Origin: CAZTQN01 sp964615765
GTDB lineage: Bacteria > Planctomycetota > Phycisphaerae > Phycisphaerales > UBA1924
Length of the DNA stretch: 64,000 nt
Assembly: GCA_964615765.1 (NCBI GenBank)
Contig: CAZTQN010000018.1
Location: 14,687-78,686, forward strand
Reading direction: 5' to 3'
The notes under the pieces were generated by a model that worked only from the letters and a program-made list of their open reading frames with translations, was not told where the DNA came from and searched no databases. Position 1 is the stretch's first letter. The number at the start of each line of letters is the position of its first letter. Positions 38,806-47,380 of this stretch are shown here, in pieces. The position numbers were made by a program, and so were the translations under genes.

Positions 38806-40311
38806 TCAGGAGTTCCACCAGCGCAGGATGCGTTCCAGCCGACGCGCGACCGGCGCGGGCGGGGGCTGCGGGGGCAGCCGAACGAGCGTCGATGTGCGGG
38901 AGACGTGCACCGCGCGCGTCAGGGCGAGGAGCCCGGCCTCGCCGCGACCCGGGCCCCAGCCCGAGGGGCCGACGCCCGTGAGGCTCGCCGCCGGGTGCAC
39001 GGTCGGGATGATGAGGTCGTTGACGGTCACGGTCGCGCCGGAGGCGGAGATGACGCGCTGCACGTTCGCGCTGGAGCGTGTGAACACGCTGGTGGCCAGA
39101 TGCTGGTCGCAGGCGCGGTGGATCGCGAGCGCTTCGTCGAGCGAGGACACCGGGATGATCGCGAGGGCCGGGCCGAAGTGCTCGCCCGCGGCGAGGGCGC
39201 TGCTGGCAGGGGCCTCGGCGACGGCGATCGGGCGCAGGCAGCGCGGGTCGGTCGAGAGCGGGCCTTCGAGCACGCCGCTGAGCGGGCGTCCGCCCGAGGC
39301 GACGGCGTCATGGGCAAGTTCAAACACGCGGGCGGCGGCGGCGGGGGAGATGAGGCGGCGCGGGCGAGCGCCGGCGGCGAGCGGGGAGAGTTCGGCGAGG
39401 AACTTGGCGTAGACGTCGCGGTGCACCAGGGCGCGGCGCGGGGCCATGCACGTCTGCCCGCCGTTCATGATCACCGCGTTCCAGATGCACTGGGCCGCGA
39501 GCTTGGGGTCGGCGTCGTCAAGCACGAAGGTGCTGTCGCGCCCCGAGAGTTCGAGCGTGGTGGGGATCAGGGCGCGAGCGCAGATGGCGGCGATCTCGCG
39601 ACCGACGGCGGTCGAGCCCGTGAAGACGACGTGATCCAGCCCGCCGGCTTCGAGCATGGCGCGGCCGGCCTCACGCGTCGCGGGCAGGACGGTGAGCTGC
39701 CCGGCGGGCAGGCCGGCGCGGGCAGCGAGGTCGAGGAGGAGGGCCTGCGTGCGCGGGGCGTTCTCGCTGGGCTTGACGCTGACGCGGTTGCCCGCCGCGA
39801 GGGCTTGGATGAGCTGCACGCCCAAGAGCTGCACGGGGTAGTTCCACGTGGCGATGATGCCGACATGCCCGACGGGGACACGCTGGACGCGGTGCGCGAT
39901 GCCGAGCATCCACGACGGCTTGCCGGGAAGGCGGCGCGGGGCCATCAGCGACGGCAGGCGACGACGGTGCCAGCGGATGGCGCTGAGCAGGGGCAGGATG
40001 TCGCCGGCGAAGGCCTCGAAGCGCGGCTTGCCGATCTCCTGCTCCATCACGCCGACGAGACTGTCGGTATGCTGGTCGATCAGCGTGCCCAGGCGCTTCA
40101 GCCACGCGAGGCGCTGGGCGAGCGGCCAAGCACCCGCGGCGTGGGCGTCGGTCGGTGCGGCGTGAGCGAGGTTGGCGGAGGTGATCGGACCCGCCGCCGG
40201 GTCGAGAGCGGATGGTGGGAGGGCGGATCCCTGAGTGTGAGCGGGGATCGACCCGCCCGGCCGCGATCGGGTCGGTTCGAGCGTCGGCGTTGGCAGGGAA
40301 GCGATGCTCAT
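38806..40311 (-). CDS. Aldehyde dehydrogenase (carotenoid aldehyde type)
   Basis: 501 residues from ATG 40311 (no clear ribosome site). The NAD(P)-dependent ALDH fold shows IIATWNYPVQLLGVQLIQAL, VSVKPSENAP, VFTGSTAVGREIAAICA, the general-base Glu in LELSGRD and the nucleophilic Cys in NGGQTCMAPRRALV. It belongs by look to the class-3-like group that includes the staphyloxanthin AldH/CrtNc enzymes, which oxidise the carotenoid aldehyde to the acid. It is the first gene of the leftward operon. The N-terminal ~45 residues are Pro/Thr/Ala-rich and not part of the fold. Confidence 0.87.
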   Translation of the reverse strand: MSIASLPTPTLEPTRSRPGGSIPAHTQGSALPPSALDPAAGPITSANLAHAAPTDAHAAGAWPLAQRLAWLKRLGTLIDQHTDSLVGVMEQEIGKPRFEAFAGDILPLLSAIRWHRRRLPSLMAPRRLPGKPSWMLGIAHRVQRVPVGHVGIIATWNYPVQLLGVQLIQALAAGNRVSVKPSENAPRTQALLLDLAARAGLPAGQLTVLPATREAGRAMLEAGGLDHVVFTGSTAVGREIAAICARALIPTTLELSGRDSTFVLDDADPKLAAQCIWNAVIMNGGQTCMAPRRALVHRDVYAKFLAELSPLAAGARPRRLISPAAAARVFELAHDAVASGGRPLSGVLEGPLSTDPRCLRPIAVAEAPASSALAAGEHFGPALAIIPVSSLDEALAIHRACDQHLATSVFTRSSANVQRVISASGATVTVNDLIIPTVHPAASLTGVGPSGWGPGRGEAGLLALTRAVHVSRTSTLVRLPPQPPPAPVARRLERILRWWNS

Positions 40312-40469
40312 GCAAGAGAAACGGAAAAGGCCCGAGATCCCCGTCGAATCGAATCTTACGACCGTACATGTCGAACGAATCCAAGGTCTGGATTCAGGCG
40401 GGCTGAACCCCCCGGTCGGTTGACGGTACGCGCCACGCGCGGGCCGACAGGCCGCCAGACCGAGGCCGC

Positions 40470-40486
40470 CCGGAAAATCCTTCCGG
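40470..40486. promoter_or_regulatory. Inverted repeat beside a -10-like box ahead of the carotenoid desaturase
   Basis: CCGGAA (40470-40475), five bases, TTCCGG (40481-40486), directly followed by TATACG (40487-40492), about 25 bases before the ATG at 40517. It could be an operator in the shared promoter region of the two divergent carotenoid transcripts. No good -35 is seen. Confidence 0.3.
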
Positions 40487-40516
40487 TATACGGTGAGCGT
40501 GCGTTTGGGAGTTTTC

Positions 40517-42136
40517 ATGGTGCGAGCGGTGCGGTCGTACGGTCAATCGAGCCAACACGCCGGGCAGAGCGTGGGCGTCATCGGCGCGGGCCCGGGCGGG
40601 CTGGCGACGGCGATGCTGCTCGCGGCGAGCGGGCTGCGCGTCACGGTGTATGAGGCCGGCGCGGAAGTGGGGGGGCGGACCAGCCGCATCACGGTCGACT
40701 CGGAGGCGGGCCCGTTCCGCTTCGATCGGGGGCCGACGTTCTTCCTCATGCCGTACGTGCTCGAGGAGATCTTCGCCGCAACGGGGCGGAGCCTGAGCCG
40801 GTACGCGGACATGACGCGGCTGGACCCGATGTACCGACTGATCCTCGGGCGTCCGGGGGATCGACCGCTGAACATCGACGCGACGCAGGACGTTGACGAG
40901 ATGGCCCGGCGGATCGCGGCGGTCGAGCCGCGCGACGGGCCCGCGTTCCACCGGTTCATCGAGGACAACCGGGCCAAACTGCGCCTGATGGAACCGATCC
41001 TGCGGTCGCCGATCCGCGGGCCGCTGGACCTGGCCAGCGTGGGCTCGGCCCGCTTCCTGCCGCACCTCAACGCGCACCTGAGCGTCGCGGGGCTGCTGAA
41101 GAAGTACTTCACCAACCCGTACGTGCGCCTGGCCGTGAGCTTTCAGAGCAAGTACCTCGGCATGTCGCCCAACGACTGCCCGAGCCTGTTCACGATCCTG
41201 CCGTTTATCGAGTACGAGTACGGCATCTGGCACCCGCGCGGCGGGTGTGCGGCTCTGATGCATGCGATGACGGACGTGTGCGCCGAGATGGGCGTCGAGA
41301 TCCGCACGGCGTCGCGCGTCGAAGCCCTTGAGTTCGATGGGCACGATGTCACGGGCCTGCGCCTCGCTGGCGAAACCGCCGCGCGTCGGCATGACCACGT
41401 CGTCGTCAACGCCGACGCGACGTGGGCGCTCAAGCACCTGGTGCCGCAGCGGTTCCGGGGTTCGATGACCGATGAGCGGATCGACGCGAAGCGGTACTCG
41501 TGCAGCACGTACATGCTGTACCTGGGCATCGACGGGCGCGTCGACCTGCCGCACCACACGATCTACGTCAGCAGCAAGTACCAGGAGAACCTGGAGGACA
41601 TCACGCTCAACGGCACGCTGAGCGAGGACCCGTCGGTGTACGTGTGCAACCCGACGCCGCTGGATCCGGAGCTTGCGCCCCAGGGGCACAGCGCGCTGTA
41701 CGTGCTGATGCCGACGCCGAACTGCCGCGCGTCGGACGGCAAGGTCGACTGGACGGGCCGATCGCCGGAGATCCGGCGCGTGGTGCTGGGGCAACTGGAA
41801 GCCCGCTTCGGCATCACCGACATCGAGCGGCGCATCCGGGCGGAGCATGTCATCACGCCCGACGACTGGAAGCGCGGGGCCGACGGCATCGGCGCGATCA
41901 CGCACGGGGCCACGTTCAACCTGGCGCACAATCTCGGGCAGATGCTGCACCGGCGCGTGCCGCACCGGTTCCCGGGCGTCAACGGCCTGTGGTTCGTCGG
42001 CGGCGGGACGCACCCGGGCTCGGGCCTGCCCGTGATCTTCCTCTCGGCCCAGATCGCGGCCCGCTGGCTGTGCCGCGAGGCGGGCGTTGACTACGCGGGC
42101 GACCGCGCACCCGAGCCGGCGCTCGCCGCGACGTGA
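40517..42136 (+). CDS. Phytoene/diapophytoene desaturase (CrtI/CrtN family)
   Basis: 539 residues. ATG 40517 has GGGAG five bases upstream and is preferred to the GTG at 40493. FAD-binding start VGVIGAGPGGLATAMLLAAS with VYEAGAEVGGRTS; the substrate-side DRGPTFFLMPYVLEEIF; the C-terminal signature WFVGGGTHPGSGLPVIFLSA. It matches the canonical carotenoid desaturase more closely than the leftward paralogue. It probably introduces the conjugated double bonds; a C30 substrate is inferred from the neighbours. It is divergent from the aldH operon with about 205 bases between. Confidence 0.9.
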   Translation: MVRAVRSYGQSSQHAGQSVGVIGAGPGGLATAMLLAASGLRVTVYEAGAEVGGRTSRITVDSEAGPFRFDRGPTFFLMPYVLEEIFAATGRSLSRYADMTRLDPMYRLILGRPGDRPLNIDATQDVDEMARRIAAVEPRDGPAFHRFIEDNRAKLRLMEPILRSPIRGPLDLASVGSARFLPHLNAHLSVAGLLKKYFTNPYVRLAVSFQSKYLGMSPNDCPSLFTILPFIEYEYGIWHPRGGCAALMHAMTDVCAEMGVEIRTASRVEALEFDGHDVTGLRLAGETAARRHDHVVVNADATWALKHLVPQRFRGSMTDERIDAKRYSCSTYMLYLGIDGRVDLPHHTIYVSSKYQENLEDITLNGTLSEDPSVYVCNPTPLDPELAPQGHSALYVLMPTPNCRASDGKVDWTGRSPEIRRVVLGQLEARFGITDIERRIRAEHVITPDDWKRGADGIGAITHGATFNLAHNLGQMLHRRVPHRFPGVNGLWFVGGGTHPGSGLPVIFLSAQIAARWLCREAGVDYAGDRAPEPALAAT

Positions 42137-42151
42137 ACGTCGCGTGCACGG

Positions 42152-42955
42152 TTACGGCAGAGGTTCTTGCCACCGCGTCGGCAGGTCGCGCCCGCTGCGG
42201 GCCGCACCGTCGAACGCGACCCACTGGAACGCCTGCCTGGCGTGCGGGCGACCGACGCGGCGCGTGCGGTGGCCTTCGATGCGGAAGTCGATGACGCTCG
42301 CGGTCCGCGTGGGCGGCGGGCCGTCGGTGGTCTGCTGGTCAAAGTCCGAGTCGATCAGCAGCAGACTCTCCGAAGGCGTCGGCACCAAGTCGAAGTTCAG
42401 CCGAACGAGCGTGACGGTCGCGCCGGCGGCGATGGCGGCTTCACTGGGAAGCGGCGTGTCGTAGTTGCCGGGGTCGACCGTGCCGGCGCCGTCGCGTGTC
42501 AGCCCGCCGTGCCCGGTGCCGTTCATCGCGTACGTGCGCACCATGTCCGGGCGGTACTTGGCGGCGGTTGACCCGCAGACCAGCACCGACTGCCGAATGT
42601 ACAGCTCGTTCGCGGTGCTCCCGTCGCGCCCGGCGGATTGCTGCACGAGCAAGGCCCAGTTGGGCATTGCGCCGTAGGGCTGGCCGATGGCGGGGCCCAG
42701 CCCGCGGTGCTGGTCGGCGTAGGCCCGGGTGATGATGAACATCTGCCGCAGGTTGGAGAGGCAGACCGCCGAGCGGGCCGCCTCCCGCGCGCCGGAGAGC
42801 GCCGGGAGCAGGATGGCGATGAGGAGCGCGACGACGGCGATGACGACGAGGAGTTCGATGAGCGTGAAGCCGAGGGGTGATCGCCGCCCCCCGCGCACCG
42901 GTGGCGCGGCCTTCGCACTCGCCCCCAGCCCTTCGCCGCACCGACGCACACGCAT
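42152..42955 (-). CDS. Type II secretion/prepilin-like protein (planctomycete H-X9-DG style)
   Basis: 267 residues from ATG 42955. A basic leader is followed by the prepilin cleavage and helix motif GFTLIELLVVIAVVALLIAI, then ARSAVCLSNLRQMFIITRAY as in the very numerous planctomycete prepilin-like proteins (DUF1559 relatives). The C-terminal part (MVRTYAMNGTGHGG, later RVGRPHARQAFQWVAFDGAA) is consistent with the expected conserved His and product-like fold but lacks an exact HXXXXXXXXDG. Such proteins are thought to be pseudopilins at the cell surface. It is convergent with the desaturase gene, 15 bases apart. Confidence 0.85.
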   Translation of the reverse strand: MRVRRCGEGLGASAKAAPPVRGGRRSPLGFTLIELLVVIAVVALLIAILLPALSGAREAARSAVCLSNLRQMFIITRAYADQHRGLGPAIGQPYGAMPNWALLVQQSAGRDGSTANELYIRQSVLVCGSTAAKYRPDMVRTYAMNGTGHGGLTRDGAGTVDPGNYDTPLPSEAAIAAGATVTLVRLNFDLVPTPSESLLLIDSDFDQQTTDGPPPTRTASVIDFRIEGHRTRRVGRPHARQAFQWVAFDGAARSGRDLPTRWQEPLP

Positions 42956-43013
42956 CGACGTATCGTACGGCCTCGGGGGTGCAGACTGTCCGTCCGAAAA
43001 GGACGCGCCGACG

Positions 43014-44369
43014 ATGATGACGCGACCGTTGTCTTGTTCCCGATCCGTACGCGGCAGTTTCCCCCGGGTGCGTCGTGGGCTTGCCGCGTCCGCCGCGGTG
43101 CTGGGTGTGATCAGCACCGTCGGGCCGGCGATCGCGCAGCCCGCGCCGACATCAACGCCGACATCGACGCCGGCAGCGGCCCCCGCGCCCGCATCGCCCG
43201 CCGCCACGCCGGATCGTCCGAAAGAACTGCTCCCCGTGGCGCTCGAGCCGCAGGTGCCGCCGGAGATCGCCGGGTTTACGGTGCGCGAGGGCTACGTCGT
43301 CACGCCCGCCGTGACGCGCTTCCAGGGCATGCGCTTCCTCGCCATCGGTCCGCGTGGCGAGCTGTACGTCTCGCGCCCCGGGTTTCGCGATGTCCTCCGC
43401 TTCACCGACCCGGACGAGACCGGCTTCTTCCGTACCGTCACTACGTTCGTGCGCGATGAGCCCAACGTGCACGGCTTGTGCGTGCACGACGGACGCCTGT
43501 ACATCGCCACCAGCGGCGATATCCGCGTCGCCATCGATGCCGACGACGACGGCCTGGCGGAGAGCGTCGCCAGCATCATTCCCGACGGCGTCCTGCCGCG
43601 TGGCGGCGTGCACTGGTGGCGCTCGCTGCTGGTCACCGACGACGCCATCTACACCTCCATCGGCGACTCCGGCAACGTCACCGATCAGTCCGAGACCGAC
43701 CGCCAGAAGATCTGGCGCTTCTCGCGCGACGGCGCGACCCGCACCCTCTTCGCATCCGGCATCCGCAACACCGAGAAGCTGCTCTTCCGCCCGGGCACGA
43801 AGGAACTGTGGGGCTTCGATCACGGTTCGGACTGGTTCGGCAAGGAGTGGGGCGACACCGAGGGCAACCAGCCGATCACCGACCTCAACCCGCCCGACGA
43901 ACTGAACCTGTACGTCGAGGGCGCGTTCTACGGGCACCCGTTCGTCACCGGCAACCGGCTGCCCCGGCCGGAGTATCTCTCGCGCACGGACATCCACGCC
44001 CTGGCCGGGCGCACGACGCCGCCGGCGTGGTCGATGCCGGCCCACGCCGCGAGCAACGGGTTCACGTTCCTGCAGCCGGACCTGTGCGGCCCGGACAAGG
44101 GCTTGCCCGCCGACCACGCGGGCGACATCTTCGTCGCCTGCCGCGGGTCGTGGAACGCGACGCAGAAGGTCGGCTACAGCGTCGAGCGCGTGCTGTTCGA
44201 TGCGGGCAAGCCGTACGGCATGCTGACGATTGTGCGCACGCTCAAGCCCGACGGCACGGTGCTGGCCCGCCCGGTGGACTGTGTGCAAGCGCCCGACGGT
44301 TCGGTGCTCTTCTCCAGCGACGCCCCCGGGCGCGTGTACAGGATTCGGCATGTCTCGCCCGGCAAGTAG
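43014..44369 (+). CDS. Exported PQQ-type sugar (sorbosone-like) dehydrogenase
   Basis: 451 residues from ATG 43014, with AAAAGGA upstream. A signal peptide (GLAASAAVLGVISTVGPAIA) and a Pro/Thr/Ala-rich linker precede a six-bladed propeller: FQGMRFLAIGPRGELYVSRP, LCVHDGRLYIATSGDIRVAI, GVHWWRSLLVTDDAIYTSIG and GVKELWGFDH-like FRPGTKELWGFDHGSDWFGK. The arrangement fits soluble glucose/sorbosone dehydrogenases, which oxidise sugars in the periplasm with PQQ. The substrate is unknown. The next gene, a lipoprotein cytochrome c, starts 20 bases before this one ends and is a likely electron acceptor. Confidence 0.82.
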   Translation: MMTRPLSCSRSVRGSFPRVRRGLAASAAVLGVISTVGPAIAQPAPTSTPTSTPAAAPAPASPAATPDRPKELLPVALEPQVPPEIAGFTVREGYVVTPAVTRFQGMRFLAIGPRGELYVSRPGFRDVLRFTDPDETGFFRTVTTFVRDEPNVHGLCVHDGRLYIATSGDIRVAIDADDDGLAESVASIIPDGVLPRGGVHWWRSLLVTDDAIYTSIGDSGNVTDQSETDRQKIWRFSRDGATRTLFASGIRNTEKLLFRPGTKELWGFDHGSDWFGKEWGDTEGNQPITDLNPPDELNLYVEGAFYGHPFVTGNRLPRPEYLSRTDIHALAGRTTPPAWSMPAHAASNGFTFLQPDLCGPDKGLPADHAGDIFVACRGSWNATQKVGYSVERVLFDAGKPYGMLTIVRTLKPDGTVLARPVDCVQAPDGSVLFSSDAPGRVYRIRHVSPGK

Positions 44370-44940
44370 CCTGCGCCGCGCCGTCGCCGGGGCGATCACG
44401 CCCGCGCTCGCGGTGCTGATCATGTCGCTGCCCGCGTGCGGGCCCAGTTCGCCGGCCGGCGTGCTCTCGCCGCAGCAGATCGGTACCGTGCCCGGGCCTG
44501 TCGCGCTCTTCGAGCGCTCCTGCGCCGCGTGCCACGGCGCCTTCGGCGAGTTCTTCGACCCGCTCCGGCGGGAGTGGACCGACCAGGAGCGCCGCGAGAT
44601 GGTGCAGACGATGCTGCGCACGCGCACGGCGGAGACCGCGACCGATGCGCAGATCGATGCGCTGACCGCCTATGTGCGCAGCGTGCGCGAGCAGCGCGTC
44701 TTTCTGGCCGTTACGGATGCGGGCGAAGACCGTCTCGCGGGCGAAGTTACGCCGGGCGCGGTCGTCGCCGTGCAGGTCGGCGGGCAGACGCTCGCCGCAG
44801 CCGTGACGGACTACCGCTGGTCGGTCAGCGTGCCCAAGGGGGCGCTGGTCGAGTCGATCACGGCGAGAAAGGAAGCGGGCGGGTCTGGCGGGGCCACATG
44901 GACCCCGGGCGACCCGCCCTTCGTGCTGTCGGCCCCGTGA
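44350..44940 (+). CDS. Lipoprotein c-type cytochrome
   Basis: 196 residues from ATG 44350, overlapping the dehydrogenase gene by 20 bases. The signal AITPALAVLIMSLPAC has a lipobox (LPAC). One haem-binding site, CAACH in LFERSCAACHGAFGEFFDPL, is followed by the usual helix (MVQTMLRTRTAETATDAQID, then ALTAYVRSVREQR) but the Met axial ligand is not obvious; MVQTM is a candidate. The C-terminal ~85 residues are a beta-type extension (VVAVQVGGQTLAAAVTDYRW) of unknown role. Probably carries electrons from the upstream sugar dehydrogenase. Confidence 0.85.
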   Translation: MSRPASSLRRAVAGAITPALAVLIMSLPACGPSSPAGVLSPQQIGTVPGPVALFERSCAACHGAFGEFFDPLRREWTDQERREMVQTMLRTRTAETATDAQIDALTAYVRSVREQRVFLAVTDAGEDRLAGEVTPGAVVAVQVGGQTLAAAVTDYRWSVSVPKGALVESITARKEAGGSGGATWTPGDPPFVLSAP

Positions 44941-44949
44941 TGCGGGCGA

Positions 44950-46008
44950 TCAGTGCCCGGCGTTGTCGCCGTGTTCGCCGGCGCCGGCGGTCGCGTTCCC
45001 GCGCGAGGCGGCCCGGGCGTTCATCGCTTCGATGAGCTCGCTCTGCCAGGGGTGCTCGCCCAGGAACTCGACCTTGCCGGTGGCGATGTCGTACACCGCG
45101 CCGACGACGCGCAGCTCGCCCGCCGAGGTCTTCTCGCGGATCTCGGCGCTCGAGCGGTACAGGTCGAAGATGGACTGCCAGACATTCTCACGCACGGCGA
45201 GCGGCACGAGTTCTTCGCTCGAGGCGGTGGGGTTGTTCCGCTTGGCCCGTTCGACGGCGGGCGTGATGCTCGACACCAGTTCCCCGACCTTGCCGTGCAT
45301 TTCCGCCCCGGAGGCCGCGGCGGCGACCGCGCCGCACTTGGTGTGACCCATCACCACCAGCAAAGGCGTCTTGAGGTGCCCGACGCCGTACTCGATCGTG
45401 CCGGCCTCGGACGTTCCCGCGACATTGCCCGCGACGCGGATGACGAACAGATCGCCGACGCCGCGATCGAAGACGCGTTCGACGGGGATGCGCGAGTCGG
45501 CGCAGGTGAGGATCGTGACCTGCGGCTTCTGCCCGGCGTCGGCCAGTCGAGACCGCCGCGCCGGTTCGGTGTTCGGGTTCTTCTCCTGATCGGCGACCCA
45601 GCGGGCGTTGCCGTCGGCGAGCATCTTGAGCGCGTCGTCGGCGGTCATGGCGCGGTCGGGCTCGCCGGCCGGCTTGGTCTCGGTCGTCGCCGCGGGGCGC
45701 GCCGTGGCCGGGGCGTGCACGCCAGCCTTGCCGGCCGGAGCGTCGTCATGATCGCCCGCGGCGTGCTTGCTTTCGGGCTTGCCAGCGGGCTTGCTCTCGG
45801 TCTTGGTGTCCGGCGTGTTGTCGTGCTTGGTGTTGTGCTGGGCGTCCGGCGTGCCGGCCTTGCCCGCGTCGGGCTTGCTCGGCTTGGCCGTCGTCTTCGG
45901 CTCGGGCGCGTGCCCGTGACCGTGATCATCGCCCTCGCCCGCCTGAACGGGGAACGCGGCAGCCGCGATCAGACCAAGAACCACCGCGGGAAGAGCAGAT
46001 CGGCGCAT
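44950..46008 (-). CDS. Exported beta-class carbonic anhydrase
   Basis: 352 residues from ATG 46008, GGAGG upstream. Signal peptide (ALPAVVLGLIAAAAFPVQAG), then about 95 residues of His/Lys/Pro/Ala-rich low-complexity sequence (about 24-118), then the catalytic domain. The zinc ligands are Cys169, His222 and Cys225 with the Asp171-Arg173 dyad (CADSR, GHTKC). The SRIPVERVFDRGVGDLFVIR stretch is normal for the family. Most beta-carbonic anhydrases are cytoplasmic; this one appears periplasmic or surface-located. The His-rich part may bind metal. It converts CO2 and bicarbonate. It ends nine bases from the convergent cytochrome gene. Confidence 0.9.
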   Translation of the reverse strand: MRRSALPAVVLGLIAAAAFPVQAGEGDDHGHGHAPEPKTTAKPSKPDAGKAGTPDAQHNTKHDNTPDTKTESKPAGKPESKHAAGDHDDAPAGKAGVHAPATARPAATTETKPAGEPDRAMTADDALKMLADGNARWVADQEKNPNTEPARRSRLADAGQKPQVTILTCADSRIPVERVFDRGVGDLFVIRVAGNVAGTSEAGTIEYGVGHLKTPLLVVMGHTKCGAVAAAASGAEMHGKVGELVSSITPAVERAKRNNPTASSEELVPLAVRENVWQSIFDLYRSSAEIREKTSAGELRVVGAVYDIATGKVEFLGEHPWQSELIEAMNARAASRGNATAGAGEHGDNAGH

Positions 46009-46122
46009 CGGAAGCCTCCAACACCGGCCGGTTGCCGGGTGAACGGAGGCATCGGTCCGCTGGAGCGCCCTCCCCAGCCGGGTGTGGATTTCTTGCGGGT
46101 TATCAGATCTCGCCGCGCCGAA

Positions 46123-47364
46123 TCAACCGCGCGTTCCGGCGGAACCGTCGCCCGTCTCGCCCGCCAGCGACCCCTCGATCCATCCCCCGCCGATCACCCA
46201 GTCCGGCTCGTCGGCGTCGTACAGCACCACCGCCTGCCCGGGGGCCACGGCGAACTGAGGCTCATCGAACCGCGCTTCCAGCCGCCCGCGCCGGCTCGAG
46301 GGAGTGTCCGCCGCGCCGTCTTCCAGCACGCGCACAAATCCCGGCACCGGCGGCGAGTTGTACCGGTGCTTGATGAGCACGCGGCGCGACGCGCCGATCG
46401 GCGGCGCTTCGGCGAGCCAGTTGGCTTCGCCCGCCGTGCACCCGGCGCTCATCAGCGCCTCGCGCGGGCCGACGGTGACGCTGTTGCGTGCGGGGTCGCG
46501 CCCGGTGACGAAGATGGGATAGCCGAGCGCGACGCCCACGCCGCGCCGCTGCCCGATGGTGAAGTGATGCTGCCCGCGGTGCTCGCCGACGACGCGCCCG
46601 CTGGTGTCGACGACCTCGCCCGCGCGGGCCAGCTCCGGACGCCGGCGCTCGACGAGCCCGGCGTAGTCGTTGTCCGGCACGAAGCAGATTTCCTGCGAGT
46701 CCGGCTTGTCGAACGTCGGCAGGCCCAAGCGCTCCGCCATTGCCCGCACCGACGGCTTGTCGAACCCGCCGATCGGGAGCAGCGTGCGCTCGAGCTGCCC
46801 GCGCGGCATGCCGAACAGCACGTACGACTGGTCCTTGGAATGATCGAGCCCACGCAGCAGTCGCGGCCCGCCGGGCCCGGCGCCGATCCGCGCGTAGTGT
46901 CCGCTGGCGACGAAGTCCGCGCCGATCTGCCCCGCGTACTCGTGCAGCTTGCCGAACTTCAGCCAGTCGTTGCAGCGCACGCACGGGTTGGGCGTGCGAC
47001 CCGCGGCGTACTCATCAACGAAGTAGTCGATGATGCGCCCGAAGTCCTTCTTGAAGTTGACGACGTAGAACGGCACGCCCAGTTCCGCGGCGACCAGGCG
47101 AGCGTCGGCCGCGTCGTTGATCGAGCAGCACCCCTGGTGCCCGATGCGGATCTTCTTGGGGTCGCAGGCGAGCTGGCGATCGTCGAAGGGCTGCAGGCTG
47201 TCGAGCGTCTCGCCGGGCGAGCCCAGGCGCATGAACACGCCGACGACGTCGTACCCGTCGCGCTTCAGAAGCGCCGCCGCGACGGAGGAATCGACCCCGC
47301 CGCTCATCGCGACCAGGACCTTGCCCTTGCCGGCGGCGGGCGTGTGCCCGTCCCGCTGGTTCAT
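46123..47364 (-). CDS. mnmA: tRNA-specific 2-thiouridylase MnmA
   Basis: 413 residues from ATG 47364. It thiolates U34 of Lys, Glu and Gln tRNAs using sulfur relayed to its Cys. P-loop VLVAMSGGVDSSVAAALLKR, NPCVRCNDWLKFG with the catalytic Cys, SGHYARI, DQSYVLFGMPRGQLERTLLP and the second Cys in QEICFVPDNDY; a C-terminal beta barrel follows (ISRR-type segment RVLIKHRYNSPPVPGFV). Length is slightly above the usual 360-370 because of an insert after GVFMRLGSPGET. It begins 16 bases after the stop of pyrC on the same strand, so the two are probably cotranscribed. Confidence 0.96.
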   Translation of the reverse strand: MNQRDGHTPAAGKGKVLVAMSGGVDSSVAAALLKRDGYDVVGVFMRLGSPGETLDSLQPFDDRQLACDPKKIRIGHQGCCSINDAADARLVAAELGVPFYVVNFKKDFGRIIDYFVDEYAAGRTPNPCVRCNDWLKFGKLHEYAGQIGADFVASGHYARIGAGPGGPRLLRGLDHSKDQSYVLFGMPRGQLERTLLPIGGFDKPSVRAMAERLGLPTFDKPDSQEICFVPDNDYAGLVERRRPELARAGEVVDTSGRVVGEHRGQHHFTIGQRRGVGVALGYPIFVTGRDPARNSVTVGPREALMSAGCTAGEANWLAEAPPIGASRRVLIKHRYNSPPVPGFVRVLEDGAADTPSSRRGRLEARFDEPQFAVAPGQAVVLYDADEPDWVIGGGWIEGSLAGETGDGSAGTRG

Positions 47365-47380
47365 CACGGGATTCTAGGAA

